In this document: positions 44,340 through 52,808 of the stretch, piece by piece
Numbering within the stretch: the first letter of the stretch is position 1
Layout of the letters: the number at the start of each line of letters is the position of its first letter
Assembly: GCF_017255185.1 (NCBI RefSeq)
Contig: NZ_JAFKCZ010000014.1
Coordinates: 62,001-126,000 of the forward strand
DNA: 64,000 bases
Source of the DNA: Parahaliea mediterranea
GTDB taxonomy: Bacteria > Pseudomonadota > Gammaproteobacteria > Pseudomonadales > Halieaceae
Reading direction: 5' to 3'
The notes under the pieces: generated by a model
The model's database searches: none
The model's input: only the letters and a program-made list of their open reading frames with translations
Told to the model about the DNA's origin: nothing
Position numbers and translations under genes: made by a program

Positions 44340-45752
44340 ATGCAGTTGATCAAATATTTTTCATTCGCGCTGCTGCTGCCGCTGGTGGCGGCCTGTAGCG
44401 ACGGTTCCGACAACGATTCCCAGGACATGCCCGATCCCATGCCGCCGGTACCGGAGGTGCGCTCCGCCGAGCTGCGTGTGACCCACGCCTCCCCCGACGC
44501 GCCCGACGTCAACGTCTACGTGGACGGTGAGCGCGCCCTGGAGAACGTGCCCTTCAAAGCCACCTCGGGCTTGATCGAATTTGATCCGGGTACTTACGAG
44601 GTCGAGGTTCGGGGCCTGTTGCCGGACGGTTCGGAGGTGTCGGTGATCGGCCCCGTTGCGCTGACGCTGGAGGAGGGACAGCGCACCGACGTGGTTGCCT
44701 ACGACCGCCTGTTCGACGCGGCGGGCGAGGTCAATATCAAGGCCAGGGTGCTGGACCCGGTGGCTATCGGGGACGTTGGCGATGTGCAGGTGTCGGTGCT
44801 GCACGCCGCCGCGGGCGTGGGCACGGTCGATGTCTTTGTCACCGCGCCGGGCGAGGCGCTGGCAGGCGCGTCACCCATTAACCTGGCCTTCGGCGACGCC
44901 GCCGGGCCCGTCGCCCTGGAGCCAGACACCCAGTACCAGGTCCGCATCGCCCCGGCCGGATCCACGGATGTGGTGTTCGACAGCGGGGCGCTGTCCTTTC
45001 CCGCCGGCACCGAGCTGTTGGCGGTGGCCGTCGACAACACCTTCAAGACCGGCGCCAGCCCCGCCAGCCTGTTGGCCGTGGGGGCCGCGGAGGCCAGTGA
45101 GGTGGTCGATGTAAACAGCGTCTCGGCAGTGCGGGTGGTACACAACTCCGCCGATACCCCGGCGGTGGACGTGTTGGTCGACGGTGCCGTGGCCCTGGAC
45201 GCGGTGCCGTTTCCCGCGGCCAGCGCCTACGACGACATCCAGGCGCCCAGTGGCACCTATAACGTGGTGGTTGCCGCCGACGCGGACAACAGTATTGCGC
45301 CCATTGATGCCGACCTCGAACTGGAAGCGCCGCGGAGCTACACCGTACTCGCGGTGGGGTCCTTTGCCGAGGACACCATCGAGGCGGTGTTGACCGGGGA
45401 CGAGCGGCGCAGTGTCGCCACCGAGGCCACCGTTCGCGTGGTGCACGGGTCCTACCTGGTGGCCGCGGAAATTCCCGTCGATGTGTACCTGACCGCCGAC
45501 GGCGTGATCGCCGACGCCGAACCGGCCATCGCCAACCTGGCCTATCCGGACGCCACGGATCAACTCGCAATCGCACCGGGTAACTACTGGGTAACGGTCA
45601 CCGCCGCCGGTGACAAAGCGGTGGTGGCCTTTGATTCCGGGGCGCCGCTGGCACTCGAGGCCGGCAATCACTATACCGCCATCGCCCGCGACCCATCGTC
45701 GGCCGAGGTGACCGGTAGCCCCTTGATTCAGCTCACACTACTGGTTGACTGA
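44340..45752 (+). CDS. lipoprotein with four DUF4397-like repeats
   Basis: 470 residues, start ATG 44340 (an in-frame upstream start at 44193 lacks a signal peptide). Lipobox VAAC near residue 19. The mature protein is four similar beta-sandwich units, each opening with an AxxRVxHxSxxxxxVDVxVDG-type strand (residues about 45, 155, 255 and 360), the DUF4397 pattern; the second unit is most diverged. It is probably an outer-membrane or surface lipoprotein with adhesive or structural function. It is divergent from phrB and ends at a strong terminator. Confidence 0.82.
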   Translation: MQLIKYFSFALLLPLVAACSDGSDNDSQDMPDPMPPVPEVRSAELRVTHASPDAPDVNVYVDGERALENVPFKATSGLIEFDPGTYEVEVRGLLPDGSEVSVIGPVALTLEEGQRTDVVAYDRLFDAAGEVNIKARVLDPVAIGDVGDVQVSVLHAAAGVGTVDVFVTAPGEALAGASPINLAFGDAAGPVALEPDTQYQVRIAPAGSTDVVFDSGALSFPAGTELLAVAVDNTFKTGASPASLLAVGAAEASEVVDVNSVSAVRVVHNSADTPAVDVLVDGAVALDAVPFPAASAYDDIQAPSGTYNVVVAADADNSIAPIDADLELEAPRSYTVLAVGSFAEDTIEAVLTGDERRSVATEATVRVVHGSYLVAAEIPVDVYLTADGVIADAEPAIANLAYPDATDQLAIAPGNYWVTVTAAGDKAVVAFDSGAPLALEAGNHYTAIARDPSSAEVTGSPLIQLTLLVD

Positions 45753-45773
45753 CACCTCCCTGTCGTCCCGCTT

Positions 45774-45812
45774 GCCCGCGCCGCCCCCCCTCCTATGGCG
45801 CGGGCTTTTTTT
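45774..45812 (+). terminator. intrinsic terminator after the DUF4397 gene
   Basis: GCCCGCGCC (45774-45782) pairs with GGCGCGGGC (45797-45805), 9 bp and a 14-nt loop, followed by seven T (45806-45812). Confidence 0.85.
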
Positions 45813-45816
45813 GGAC

Positions 45817-46674
45817 TCAGCGGGGCGGGGGCGCCGCCGGCGTGGTGGTAAGGTGATTTGCCACCGCGGCTAACACCGGCGCGCAGTTCGCCGCCAGTTT
45901 TAACGCGGCCATGGGGTCGGCCCGGCTGGCGCCGGGATTGAGCAGTGCCAGGGGTTTGCCGGTGTCCCGTGCGTAGCGGCAGAAACGGAAACCGGAGTAG
46001 ACCTGCAGCGAGCTGCCAACCACCAACAGGGCGTCGGCGGTGTCAATGGCCGCCTTGCAGCACGCCACGGTGTCGCGCGGTACCGCGCCGCCGAAGAACA
46101 CCACGTCCGGCATCACCATCCCGCGGCAGGCCGGGCAGCGCGGTGGCTGCAGGTCGGCGGCGGGCTCGGTGATGTCGGCGTCCCCGTCGGGCCGGGGCGC
46201 CGCTGGCGCGGGCTGCGGGTGCACGCCGCCGTGGGCGAAGTGGCGCTGGATATCCTCGCGGGATTGCAGGCCCTCGCAGTCCAGGCAGCGGACCCGGTCC
46301 AGGCGGCCGTGGAGGTCGATAACCTTGCGGCTGCCGGCGCGCTGGTGCAGCCGGTCCACATTCTGGGTGATTACCAGCTCTACCACGCCGGCGCGCTCCA
46401 TTGCCGCCAGCGCGAGGTGGGCGCCATTGGGGCGGGCGTCGCGCACCGCCGGCCAGCCGGCCAGTGAGCGGGTCCAGTAGCGGCGCCGCGCGGAGTCGCT
46501 GCCGACAAAGGCCTGGTGGGTAATGGGCGCGCTGTGTTGCCAGTTGCCTTCGCGGTCGCGGTAGGTGGGTATCCCGGAGCCGGCGCTGACACCGGCGCCG
46601 GTGAGAACCACCAGGCGGGGGTATCGCGCGATGAAATCCAGCAGGCGCGCGCTGTGTGCGTCATCGGTATGCAT
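45817..46674 (-). CDS. SIR2-family NAD-dependent protein deacylase
   Basis: 285 residues. Rossmann NAD site LTGAGVSAGSGIPTYRDREG, catalytic TQNVDRLHQRAG and IDLHG (active-site His), zinc-binding CLDC and CPAC pairs separated by a long insert, PDVVFFGGAVP and VVGSSLQVYS. It removes acyl groups from Lys in an NAD+-dependent reaction in the cytoplasm. The insert between the zinc pairs (Ala/Pro-rich, HGGVHPQPAPAAPRPDG) is longer than in CobB-type enzymes. It converges on the DUF4397 gene, with the terminator between them. Confidence 0.93.
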   Translation of the reverse strand: MHTDDAHSARLLDFIARYPRLVVLTGAGVSAGSGIPTYRDREGNWQHSAPITHQAFVGSDSARRRYWTRSLAGWPAVRDARPNGAHLALAAMERAGVVELVITQNVDRLHQRAGSRKVIDLHGRLDRVRCLDCEGLQSREDIQRHFAHGGVHPQPAPAAPRPDGDADITEPAADLQPPRCPACRGMVMPDVVFFGGAVPRDTVACCKAAIDTADALLVVGSSLQVYSGFRFCRYARDTGKPLALLNPGASRADPMAALKLAANCAPVLAAVANHLTTTPAAPPPR

Positions 46675-46778
46675 GCGGCGATTATACGCAGGGTCGCCGA
46701 GAGAGGATGCACTCGTGGATTTGCCCCGGCAAACAGGGGGGCGTAGAGTGCCAGTGAAGCGGAATCCGGGGGTGGCTT

Positions 46779-47669
46779 ATGGAGATTCTGGTCAGCGGCG
46801 GCACCGGGTTTATTGGCACTGCCCTCATCCCGGCCCTGTGCGATGCCGGGCACAGGGTGACCGTGCTCACACGGCAGTCACGGGGCGGCCGCGACGGGCT
46901 GCGTTTCGTGCAGTCCCTGGCCCAGCTGCGCGAGCAGCCGGTGGAGGCCGTTGTCAACCTCGCCGGGGCATCGATGGCCGGCGCGCGCTGGAGCCGGCGC
47001 TACAAACGCGAACTGGTGTCCAGCCGGCTCGATACCACCGGCGCATTGATCGCCTTCATGCGCGAGCGTGAACAGCCACCGCATACCTTGCTCTCGGCCA
47101 GCGCGGTCGGTTACTACGGGCATCAGGGGGATCACTTCCTGGCGGAGGAGGCCGCGCCGGTGCCGGGTTTTGCCAGCGATCTCTGCCGCGGCTGGGAGCA
47201 AGTGGCGGCACAGGCGGAGGATCTCGGCGTGCGTACCTGCTACCTGCGCCTGGGGGTGGTACTGGACGCCGGCGGCGGCGCGCTGGTGGATATGGCGCGC
47301 CCCTTCCGCCTGGGTATCGCCAACTGGATGGGGCGGGGCGACCAGTGGCTCAGCTGGATACATCGCGACGACGTGGTCGCCGCCATTCTCTTCCTGCTGG
47401 ACCAGCCCTGTCTCCACGGCGCCTTCAATCTCACCGCGCCGGTGCCGGTCACCGGCCGCGAATTCTGCGAGGCCATGCGCCGGCGGTTTCGCACCCTGCC
47501 GCCGATGTCCGTGCCGGGCCCGGTGCTTAAACTCGCATTGGGCGAGATGGCCGAGGAGCTGCTGCTGTCCGGGCAGCGGGTGGTGCCGTCGGCCCTGCGC
47601 GAGGCCGGCTTCGAGTTTTGCTACCCCGAGCTCGACCAGGCCCTGGACGCCATCTATCCAAGTCACTGA
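46779..47669 (+). CDS. TIGR01777-type SDR (YfcH/SDR39U1-like)
   Basis: 296 residues. NAD(P)-binding ILVSGGTGFIGTALIPALCDAGHRV, VVNLAGASMAGARWSRRYKREL, LLSASAVGYYGHQGD (Ser and Tyr of the SDR active site), FASDLCRGWEQVA and the C-terminal DUF1731-like part (LLLSGQRVVPSALREAGFEFCYPEL) match the YfcH family. Substrate unknown. Such genes often accompany photolyase and a MerR regulator in gammaproteobacteria, as here. Confidence 0.9.
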   Translation: MEILVSGGTGFIGTALIPALCDAGHRVTVLTRQSRGGRDGLRFVQSLAQLREQPVEAVVNLAGASMAGARWSRRYKRELVSSRLDTTGALIAFMREREQPPHTLLSASAVGYYGHQGDHFLAEEAAPVPGFASDLCRGWEQVAAQAEDLGVRTCYLRLGVVLDAGGGALVDMARPFRLGIANWMGRGDQWLSWIHRDDVVAAILFLLDQPCLHGAFNLTAPVPVTGREFCEAMRRRFRTLPPMSVPGPVLKLALGEMAEELLLSGQRVVPSALREAGFEFCYPELDQALDAIYPSH

Positions 47670-47761
47670 CGCCGGGGCGGGAGCGGGCCGGCAGGTAAGG
47701 CTTCCTTAAGTTAACGGCGCTAGTCTTTTCGCGGTCTGTTCGGAACCGCAAAAGTGCGTAT

Positions 47762-48667
47762 ATGCTCCTAGCTCCTGTTTACGGGTCGCGTCGGCGTCAC
47801 CGGCGGATAGACCGGCGTCTCCGGGACCACCTTCATCGCTATTACGATTTCCGACACCGGCGATTCGAGGAAATGGCGGAATCCGGCGGCGGGCCGGGTG
47901 TTGGCAATGCGATGTCCGATGATATCGTCATCAGCCTGACATCCTTTGGCGAACGTCTGGCACTGGCCCATCTGGCTGTTGAATCACTGTTGCGCCAGCG
48001 CCTGAGAGCCGACCGGGTTGTGCTCTGTGTGCCTGTGTCATACCGGGCTCAAGCCGAAGCCAACCCGCTGCTGTTGCGGCAACAGGAACGGGGCTTGAGC
48101 ATCCGCTACTGCGCCAAGGACTATGGGCCCTTCACCAAGTATTTCTATACCATGCAGGACTGGCCGGACAGCCTGGTAGTGACGGTCGACGACGATATGA
48201 TATACCCGGCCGATATGCTGGACCGGCTGTACGCGGCCTATCGGCGGCAGCCGGAGGCGATTCACTGTCACCGCGGTCACGGGATCAGGCGGCGACGCGG
48301 CCGACTGCGCCCGTACAAGCAATGGGAGTGGAATACCCCCAGTACGCAGGCTTCCCTGGATATCTTTCCCACGGGCGTGGGTGGGGTGATGTATTTTCCG
48401 GGGAGTCTTCACCCCGACGCGTTCAATGACAGGCTGTTCTCGACCTTGAGTCCGCAGGCGGACGACGTATGGTTGAAAGCCATGAGTCTATTGCGGGATA
48501 CGCCCTGCCGCGTCGTGCCCCGCTACTTGCCGTGGCGTGTCCGCTTTGTCCCGATCAAGGGGTCCCAGGCCTTTGCCTTGAAACGGCTCAATAAGCACCG
48601 CCGCCTTGGCAACGACGCCAAACTGGCGCGCACGCTCGCCTGGTATGGAGTGGGTGCCGGCCCATAA
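47762..48667 (+). CDS. GT-A-like glycosyltransferase, unassigned
   Basis: 301 residues. After a basic N-terminus (about 1-50) comes DIVISLTSFGERLALAHLAVESLLRQ, then SIRYCAKDYGPFTKYFYTM, a DxD-type metal motif in VVTVDDDMIYPADMLDRLYAAY, and TGVGGVMYFPGSLHPDAFND plus SPQADDVWLKAMSLL. This layout suggests a family-2/GT-A nucleotide-sugar transferase without membrane segments. A later start at the MSDDIVISL Met (about residue 51) would also leave the core domain complete. No cell-surface polysaccharide cluster surrounds it. Confidence 0.7.
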   Translation: MLLAPVYGSRRRHRRIDRRLRDHLHRYYDFRHRRFEEMAESGGGPGVGNAMSDDIVISLTSFGERLALAHLAVESLLRQRLRADRVVLCVPVSYRAQAEANPLLLRQQERGLSIRYCAKDYGPFTKYFYTMQDWPDSLVVTVDDDMIYPADMLDRLYAAYRRQPEAIHCHRGHGIRRRRGRLRPYKQWEWNTPSTQASLDIFPTGVGGVMYFPGSLHPDAFNDRLFSTLSPQADDVWLKAMSLLRDTPCRVVPRYLPWRVRFVPIKGSQAFALKRLNKHRRLGNDAKLARTLAWYGVGAGP

Positions 48668-48745
48668 ACCGGGCTGCGGTTGCGCAGGTCATGGGCATCA
48701 TGTGCCCGGGAGCCGTCACGCCATGGCGCCCGTTCCCTTCAGGTC

Positions 48746-49717
48746 CTACAAGTGGTTGCGCAGGCGCAGGTGGTCGGGGTAGGGCGCCATGAAAACCTGT
48801 TGGTCGATGTAGGGGTTGGGGTTGTTGGCGAAGTGGTGCTTGAGCAGCGTTACCGGCACGATGAGCGGCAGCTCGCCCACGCGGTACTGGTCGATGAGAT
48901 CCTTGAGGCGCTGGCGCTCGTCGTTGCTGAGTTGCCGTTTCAGGTAGCCCGAGAGGTGGAACAGCACATTGCTGTGGGAGCGCTGTGTGGCGCGCTCCGT
49001 CAGCGCCGCCATCAGGGTGTGAATAAACTCTTGCGCCAGTAGGTCGATATCGCGCTTGCCGGCGTCCGCCAGCATTCGCCCCAGGGCTTTGTAGCTGGGG
49101 ACGTGATGGGCCATTACCAGGTACTTGTAGCGGCTGTAGAAATCGACCAGGGCGCGGGCGCCAAGGCCCGCGTCGCACAGCGCGCGCCAGTCGTGGTAGG
49201 TGTACACCCGGGAGACGAAACTCTCCCGCAGCCCGGGGTCGTTGAGGCGGCCGTCGTCTTCCAGCGGTAGCAGCGGGTCGGCGGCGGCCAGGGCCGAGGC
49301 AAAGATGCCCCGGGTATCCGAGGCCACGCTGTAGCCGTTGTCCGCGAAGCGTTTTACCCGGTCGTAGCCGCAGCTGGGACTGCCCTTGACCAGGATATAG
49401 CCGCACAGCCGCGGCGCCCGCGCCAGCACCGTGTGGGCGTAGTTCGCCAGCGGTTCGGTGTAGTCCCGGCTGTGGGATTCGACATCCAGCGCCCGCACCG
49501 CGCCGCCGTCGCTGCCCACCAGATGGATGGGGGGGCGGGGGATGCCCATGCCGATGCCCACTTCCGGGCAGAAGGGCCTGACATCGAAGGCCTCCGTCAG
49601 CGCGCGCACGTGGCTGTTGGGGCTTTTGCTCTGGGCGTTGTAGCGTACTTCCTGGCCCGCCAGGCAGGCGCCTATGCCGATCACCGGGCGCGGCGGCTGG
49701 GTTGCGTGCTGGTGCAT
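48746..49717 (-). CDS. YbgA-like DUF523/DUF1722 protein
   Basis: 323 residues, start ATG 49717. The N-terminal DUF523 part (IGIGACLAGQEVRYNAQSK, FCPEVGIGMGIPRPPIHLV, VKGSPSCGYDRVK) has conserved Cys likely to bind a metal or cofactor; the C-terminal DUF1722 part (YSRYKYLVMAHHVPSYKALGRMLAD, FHLSGYLKRQLSNDER) is YbgA-like. Function unproven; the gene recurs next to photolyase genes. Divergent from the MerR gene, with an inverted repeat between them. Confidence 0.9.
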   Translation of the reverse strand: MHQHATQPPRPVIGIGACLAGQEVRYNAQSKSPNSHVRALTEAFDVRPFCPEVGIGMGIPRPPIHLVGSDGGAVRALDVESHSRDYTEPLANYAHTVLARAPRLCGYILVKGSPSCGYDRVKRFADNGYSVASDTRGIFASALAAADPLLPLEDDGRLNDPGLRESFVSRVYTYHDWRALCDAGLGARALVDFYSRYKYLVMAHHVPSYKALGRMLADAGKRDIDLLAQEFIHTLMAALTERATQRSHSNVLFHLSGYLKRQLSNDERQRLKDLIDQYRVGELPLIVPVTLLKHHFANNPNPYIDQQVFMAPYPDHLRLRNHL

Positions 49718-49820
49718 GGTACTGGATTCCTGTGTGGGTGTTTCGACGTTAGCGCCGGTGGCTGCCGGGCGCAAGGGCGCATTGTGTGATACGCGGACGG
49801 GGGCGTTTCGGAGCAGCGCA

Positions 49821-49861
49821 ATGACGGATTTTTACCGGTAGCGCGATGATAATCCGGTCAT
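49821..49861. promoter_or_regulatory. inverted repeat between ybgA-like and merR-like genes
   Basis: ATGACGGATT (49821-49830) and AATCCGGTCAT (49851-49861) pair with one bulged base. A GATAAT -10-like hexamer (49848-49853) overlaps the right arm. It could be an operator of the divergently encoded MerR protein. Confidence 0.35.
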
Positions 49862-49914
49862 CCGCGCGGCTGGCGGCGGCGTAGCAATACCACACGTCAA
49901 CCCGGGAGCCAGGC

Positions 49915-50931
49915 ATGACTGAGTCGGTATTGGAGCATCGCCCCCTCTACGCCATTGGTACCGTTGCCCGCCTGACCGGCCTCAAGCCGGACACACTGCG
50001 GGTGTGGGAGCGCCGCTACGGGCTCGGCGCCAGCCAGAAATCCGCCAGCGGCCGCCGACAGTACACCCAGGGCGATCTGGAGCACCTGCAGCTGGTCGCG
50101 GCGCTGGTGGCCAGGGGCGCGCGTATCGGCGAAATCGCCGGCGCCGGGCGCAAGACCCTGGACAGCCTGCTAAGGCAGGTCGCGCGCAACGGCGAGGCGT
50201 CGCCGGAACCCAAGATTCGCGGCGCCTTCGTCGGCATCCCTCTTTGCGACTGGTTGCACCGGCACCAGGGCTATTTGGCCGGGGTGGACGCGCTGTTGGT
50301 GCGAGCGCCGGCCGACGCGGTGCCGGGCAGCGTATGCGAGCAATTGAAGGGCTGCGATGTCCTGGTGTTGTTCGCCCCGCGGCTCTGCGGGGCGGCGGTG
50401 GAGAACGCACTCGCGCTGCGCGCGACCCTGGGCGCCGGCCGCGCCATCCTCGCGTGCGAAAGCGCCGGCGAGCGCGCCGAGGCGCACGCCCGGGCCGCGG
50501 GTTTGGGCACCATGCCATTTCCGCCCGAGCCCGGGCGCCTGAACTTCGAACTGGGCCACTGCGCGGCGGCCAATGTCGCGCGTCGGGGCTGTTCCGACGT
50601 GGGGGAGCTGGTACAGGCCCGGCCCAGGGAGTTCAGCACCGAGGCCCTGGCGGCGGCGGGCGGCCTGAGTCATGCCCCGGGTTGCGAATGCCCGCGCGAC
50701 CTGGCGCGGCTGGCGGCGTCGCTGGCGAGTTTCGAGACGCTCAGCGCGCGGCGCTCCGCGCGGAACTGGCGCGACGCCGCGGTCCACGCCCGGGTGTACG
50801 CGTTTACCGCCCAGGCGCGCTGGTTGGTCGAGCGGGCCTTGATGGCGGCGCTGGAGGGGTGTGAAGCCGACTTCGCCGCGGCCCTGGCGAGGCGGTCGAC
50901 GGACGAGGGGAGCCTGGGCGACGCGGCCTAG
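49915..50931 (+). CDS. MerR-family transcriptional regulator (LitR-like context)
   Basis: 338 residues. N-terminal MerR HTH (YAIGTVARLTGLKPDTLRVWERRYGL, RRQYTQGDLEHLQLVAALVARGARIGEIA) as in photolyase-linked regulators. The C-terminal 230 residues resemble the cobalamin-domain region of LitR/CarH only loosely: I see no DxHxxG corrinoid motif. There are ten Cys, including H253-x3-C257-x-C259 (HAPGCECP), so a metal or redox ligand is possible. It likely controls ybgA and phrB. Its stop and that of the convergent exosortase partner share one CTAG (50928-50931). Confidence 0.85.
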   Translation: MTESVLEHRPLYAIGTVARLTGLKPDTLRVWERRYGLGASQKSASGRRQYTQGDLEHLQLVAALVARGARIGEIAGAGRKTLDSLLRQVARNGEASPEPKIRGAFVGIPLCDWLHRHQGYLAGVDALLVRAPADAVPGSVCEQLKGCDVLVLFAPRLCGAAVENALALRATLGAGRAILACESAGERAEAHARAAGLGTMPFPPEPGRLNFELGHCAAANVARRGCSDVGELVQARPREFSTEALAAAGGLSHAPGCECPRDLARLAASLASFETLSARRSARNWRDAAVHARVYAFTAQARWLVERALMAALEGCEADFAAALARRSTDEGSLGDAA

Positions 50932-51551
50932 CTGGCGGCGCCGGCGGGCGTGCCGTAGCGAGCCCAGATACGCTGCAGCATGGCGGAGTCGCGCGCCAGC
51001 CACAGCCACAGTAGCACCGGGGTGAGCGTGGGCACGATCAGGGTATTGAGCTGGTAAAGAAGGGCGATGGCGGCCGGCGGGGGCAGCGGTACGGCGCTCG
51101 CCTCGAACAGGGTGGCTCCCAGTCCCAGCATCAGGTTTTTCAGGCTGATGCTGACCAGGCCCAGGGCCATCAACAACCACAATACCACCAGCCCGCGGCA
51201 GAAGCGTTCCAGCGCCTGGCTGACCCGCGAGGCGAACAACAGGGCGGCGAAGAAGGGGATCGAAAACGACAGCAGGCGGGTATCCACGGGGAAGCCCATC
51301 TGGTATCCGGCTTCGGCGGCGGGGACGATGCGGCCGTCGATCTCGCCGAAATGGGTCATCACCATCAGTTTGCTGTCACTGAGCGTCACCGACTCGACCA
51401 CTTCCGGCAGGGCCCACTCCAGCGCGAGTTGCGCCAGGTAGAAGGCCGGCGCCGCGGGCAGCGCGCCGCCGGCGTACCACAGGCCAAAGCAGGGCACCAT
51501 GATCAACAGCACCCACGCCATGTAGCGGTAGGGGGAGGATTCGCTACTCAC
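50928..51551 (-). CDS. exosortase H-associated membrane protein
   Basis: 207 residues, start GTG 51551 overlapping the xrtH stop as GTGA. Two N-terminal and several C-terminal TMs (YMAWVLLIMVPCFGLWYAG; LVVLWLLMALGLVSISLKNLMLGLG; ALLYQLNTLIVPTLTPVLLWLWL) flank a periplasmic loop (ESVTLSDSKLMVMTHFGEIDGRIVP). It matches the protein that regularly accompanies XrtH. Its exact role in sorting is not known. Confidence 0.78.
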   Translation of the reverse strand: MSSESSPYRYMAWVLLIMVPCFGLWYAGGALPAAPAFYLAQLALEWALPEVVESVTLSDSKLMVMTHFGEIDGRIVPAAEAGYQMGFPVDTRLLSFSIPFFAALLFASRVSQALERFCRGLVVLWLLMALGLVSISLKNLMLGLGATLFEASAVPLPPPAAIALLYQLNTLIVPTLTPVLLWLWLARDSAMLQRIWARYGTPAGAAS

Positions 51552-52048
51552 GATGTGGCGACCGCGGCGTCCCGTCGGTTGAGGTAGCGCAGGTAAAGCA
51601 GGAACACAATCAGCACGTCGAGCATGATCAGCACCGGCCACAAGTACAGGTGGGTGAAGCTGAATACAGAGTCGCTCCACTGGCCGAGGTAAAACAGGCT
51701 GATGATGCGCCCGATATTCATCACCTGGATGGTCACGAAGCCCACCAGGATGGCCAGCAGGCGATGGCGCCAGCTGGCGGGGAAGGCCAGGATGCCGGCA
51801 ATCAGCACGATCGCCGCCTCTACTCCGTTGCAACCCGCTTCGATGGATACGGCGAAGCGGTTTACCGTGTGCTCGATCACCCGCCCATAGGCGATGACAT
51901 CGGCGTCGAAGGGGGTGATGAGGGACGCGCTGAGAGTCGCCAGGCCGGTGGTGAAGGGCTGGATGAAGTGCTGCTGTACCGGCTGGAGCATTTCCAGCGT
52001 AAACAGGCCAATCAGCACGCCCAGGAAGATCGCAATGAATTTGGTCAT
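51548..52048 (-). CDS. xrtH: exosortase H
   Basis: 166 residues, start ATG 52048 (an upstream in-frame start at 52099 adds no TM). Polytopic, with catalytic residues C73 (SIEAGCNGVEAAI), R114 (VMNIGRIISL) and H133 (FSFTHLYLWP) in the exosortase order. XrtH is thought to process IPTL-CTERM proteins, which carry an IPTLxxWG-type C-terminal signal; none is encoded in this window. Operon with its membrane partner. Confidence 0.88.
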   Translation of the reverse strand: MTKFIAIFLGVLIGLFTLEMLQPVQQHFIQPFTTGLATLSASLITPFDADVIAYGRVIEHTVNRFAVSIEAGCNGVEAAIVLIAGILAFPASWRHRLLAILVGFVTIQVMNIGRIISLFYLGQWSDSVFSFTHLYLWPVLIMLDVLIVFLLYLRYLNRRDAAVATS

Positions 52049-52122
52049 GGTGATGGTATTATGACGGAGGTTTGCCGCGCGGGAAAGCGCCCGGCGCATT
52101 ATTCATTCCTCGGGAGATTCTC

Positions 52123-52293
52123 ATGTCGCAGACCGGGCGCTGGATCGGCTTGATTCTTACCGCCGCGATGCTCGCTTTCAGCGTGTGGATGTACCGGCAA
52201 ACCGGCGACTGGGTGGCCCTGGTATTCGCCGCGGGCAGCTTCGGTTACGGCCTGTTTTTTGCCTCCGCCGCGATCCGGGGAAAATCACGATGA
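52123..52293 (+). CDS. small two-TM membrane protein
   Basis: 56 residues, start ATG 52123 with GGGAG 7-8 bp upstream. Two hydrophobic helices (LILTAAMLAFSVWMY; WVALVFAAGSFGYGLFFASAA) and a basic tail. The stop overlaps ATG 52290, a possible start of the next gene. Unknown function; probably inner membrane. Confidence 0.6.
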   Translation: MSQTGRWIGLILTAAMLAFSVWMYRQTGDWVALVFAAGSFGYGLFFASAAIRGKSR

Positions 52294-52334
52294 ACTCAAT
52301 CACTGCAGCGAGAGCCGTGCCTGTGAGGCAAGCG

Positions 52335-52808
52335 ATGAAGAAAATGAAAGTCCAGTTGGCTCGTATACCCCTGTTGTTGTGTCTGGCGGCAATGCTCTCG
52401 GGTTGCGCCTCGCTGATGGCGGACATGGATCCGCCCGTGGTCAATGTGGACAGTGTCCGCTCGCTGCCGGCCGGCGATGGCGGGCCGCGATTTGAAATCA
52501 CCCTGCGTATCGCCAATCCCAACAAGCAAGCGTTGGATATCGCCGGTATCAGTTACTCGGTCGACATTCTGGACCACTCCCTGGTCTCGGGCCTCACCAA
52601 CGAGGTGCCGCGCATCGAGCCCTATTCGGAACAGAGCGTCACCCTGCGGGCCGGTGTGAACATGCTCCAGCTGCTGCGCCTGCTGGCGGATCTGGGCCGC
52701 CAGCGCAACGAGGCGCTGGACTACCGCTTTGCCGCCAAAATCGACTTCAAGGGTTTGCTGCCCACCCAGCGGGTGGAGGAAAGCGGCAGCCTGACCCTGT
52801 CACCGTGA
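52335..52808 (+). CDS. LEA14-like (LEA type 2) lipoprotein
   Basis: 157 residues from ATG 52335 (GAGG 6-9 bp upstream), giving a standard lipoprotein signal MKKMKVQLARIPLLLCLAAM and lipobox LSGC; ATG 52290, coupled to the preceding small gene, would add 15 residues. The domain (FEITLRIANPNKQALDIAGISYSVDILDHSLVSGLTNEVPRIEPYSEQSVTLRA) is the immunoglobulin-like WHy/LEA_2 fold. Envelope location, function unknown. Its last 9 bp overlap the convergent ribokinase gene. Confidence 0.8.
   Translation: MKKMKVQLARIPLLLCLAAMLSGCASLMADMDPPVVNVDSVRSLPAGDGGPRFEITLRIANPNKQALDIAGISYSVDILDHSLVSGLTNEVPRIEPYSEQSVTLRAGVNMLQLLRLLADLGRQRNEALDYRFAAKIDFKGLLPTQRVEESGSLTLSP

Noticed and set aside
44340-45752. DUF4397 protein as a substrate of exosortase H
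   Set aside because: It has an N-terminal lipobox and ends in ...SPLIQLTLLVD, with no IPTL-type motif, TM helix or basic tail at the C-terminus.
47725-47754. Imperfect inverted repeat before the glycosyltransferase-like gene
   Set aside because: The arms (CTTTT-GCGGT type) pair with a bulge and have no U-tract or promoter match; too weak to call a site.
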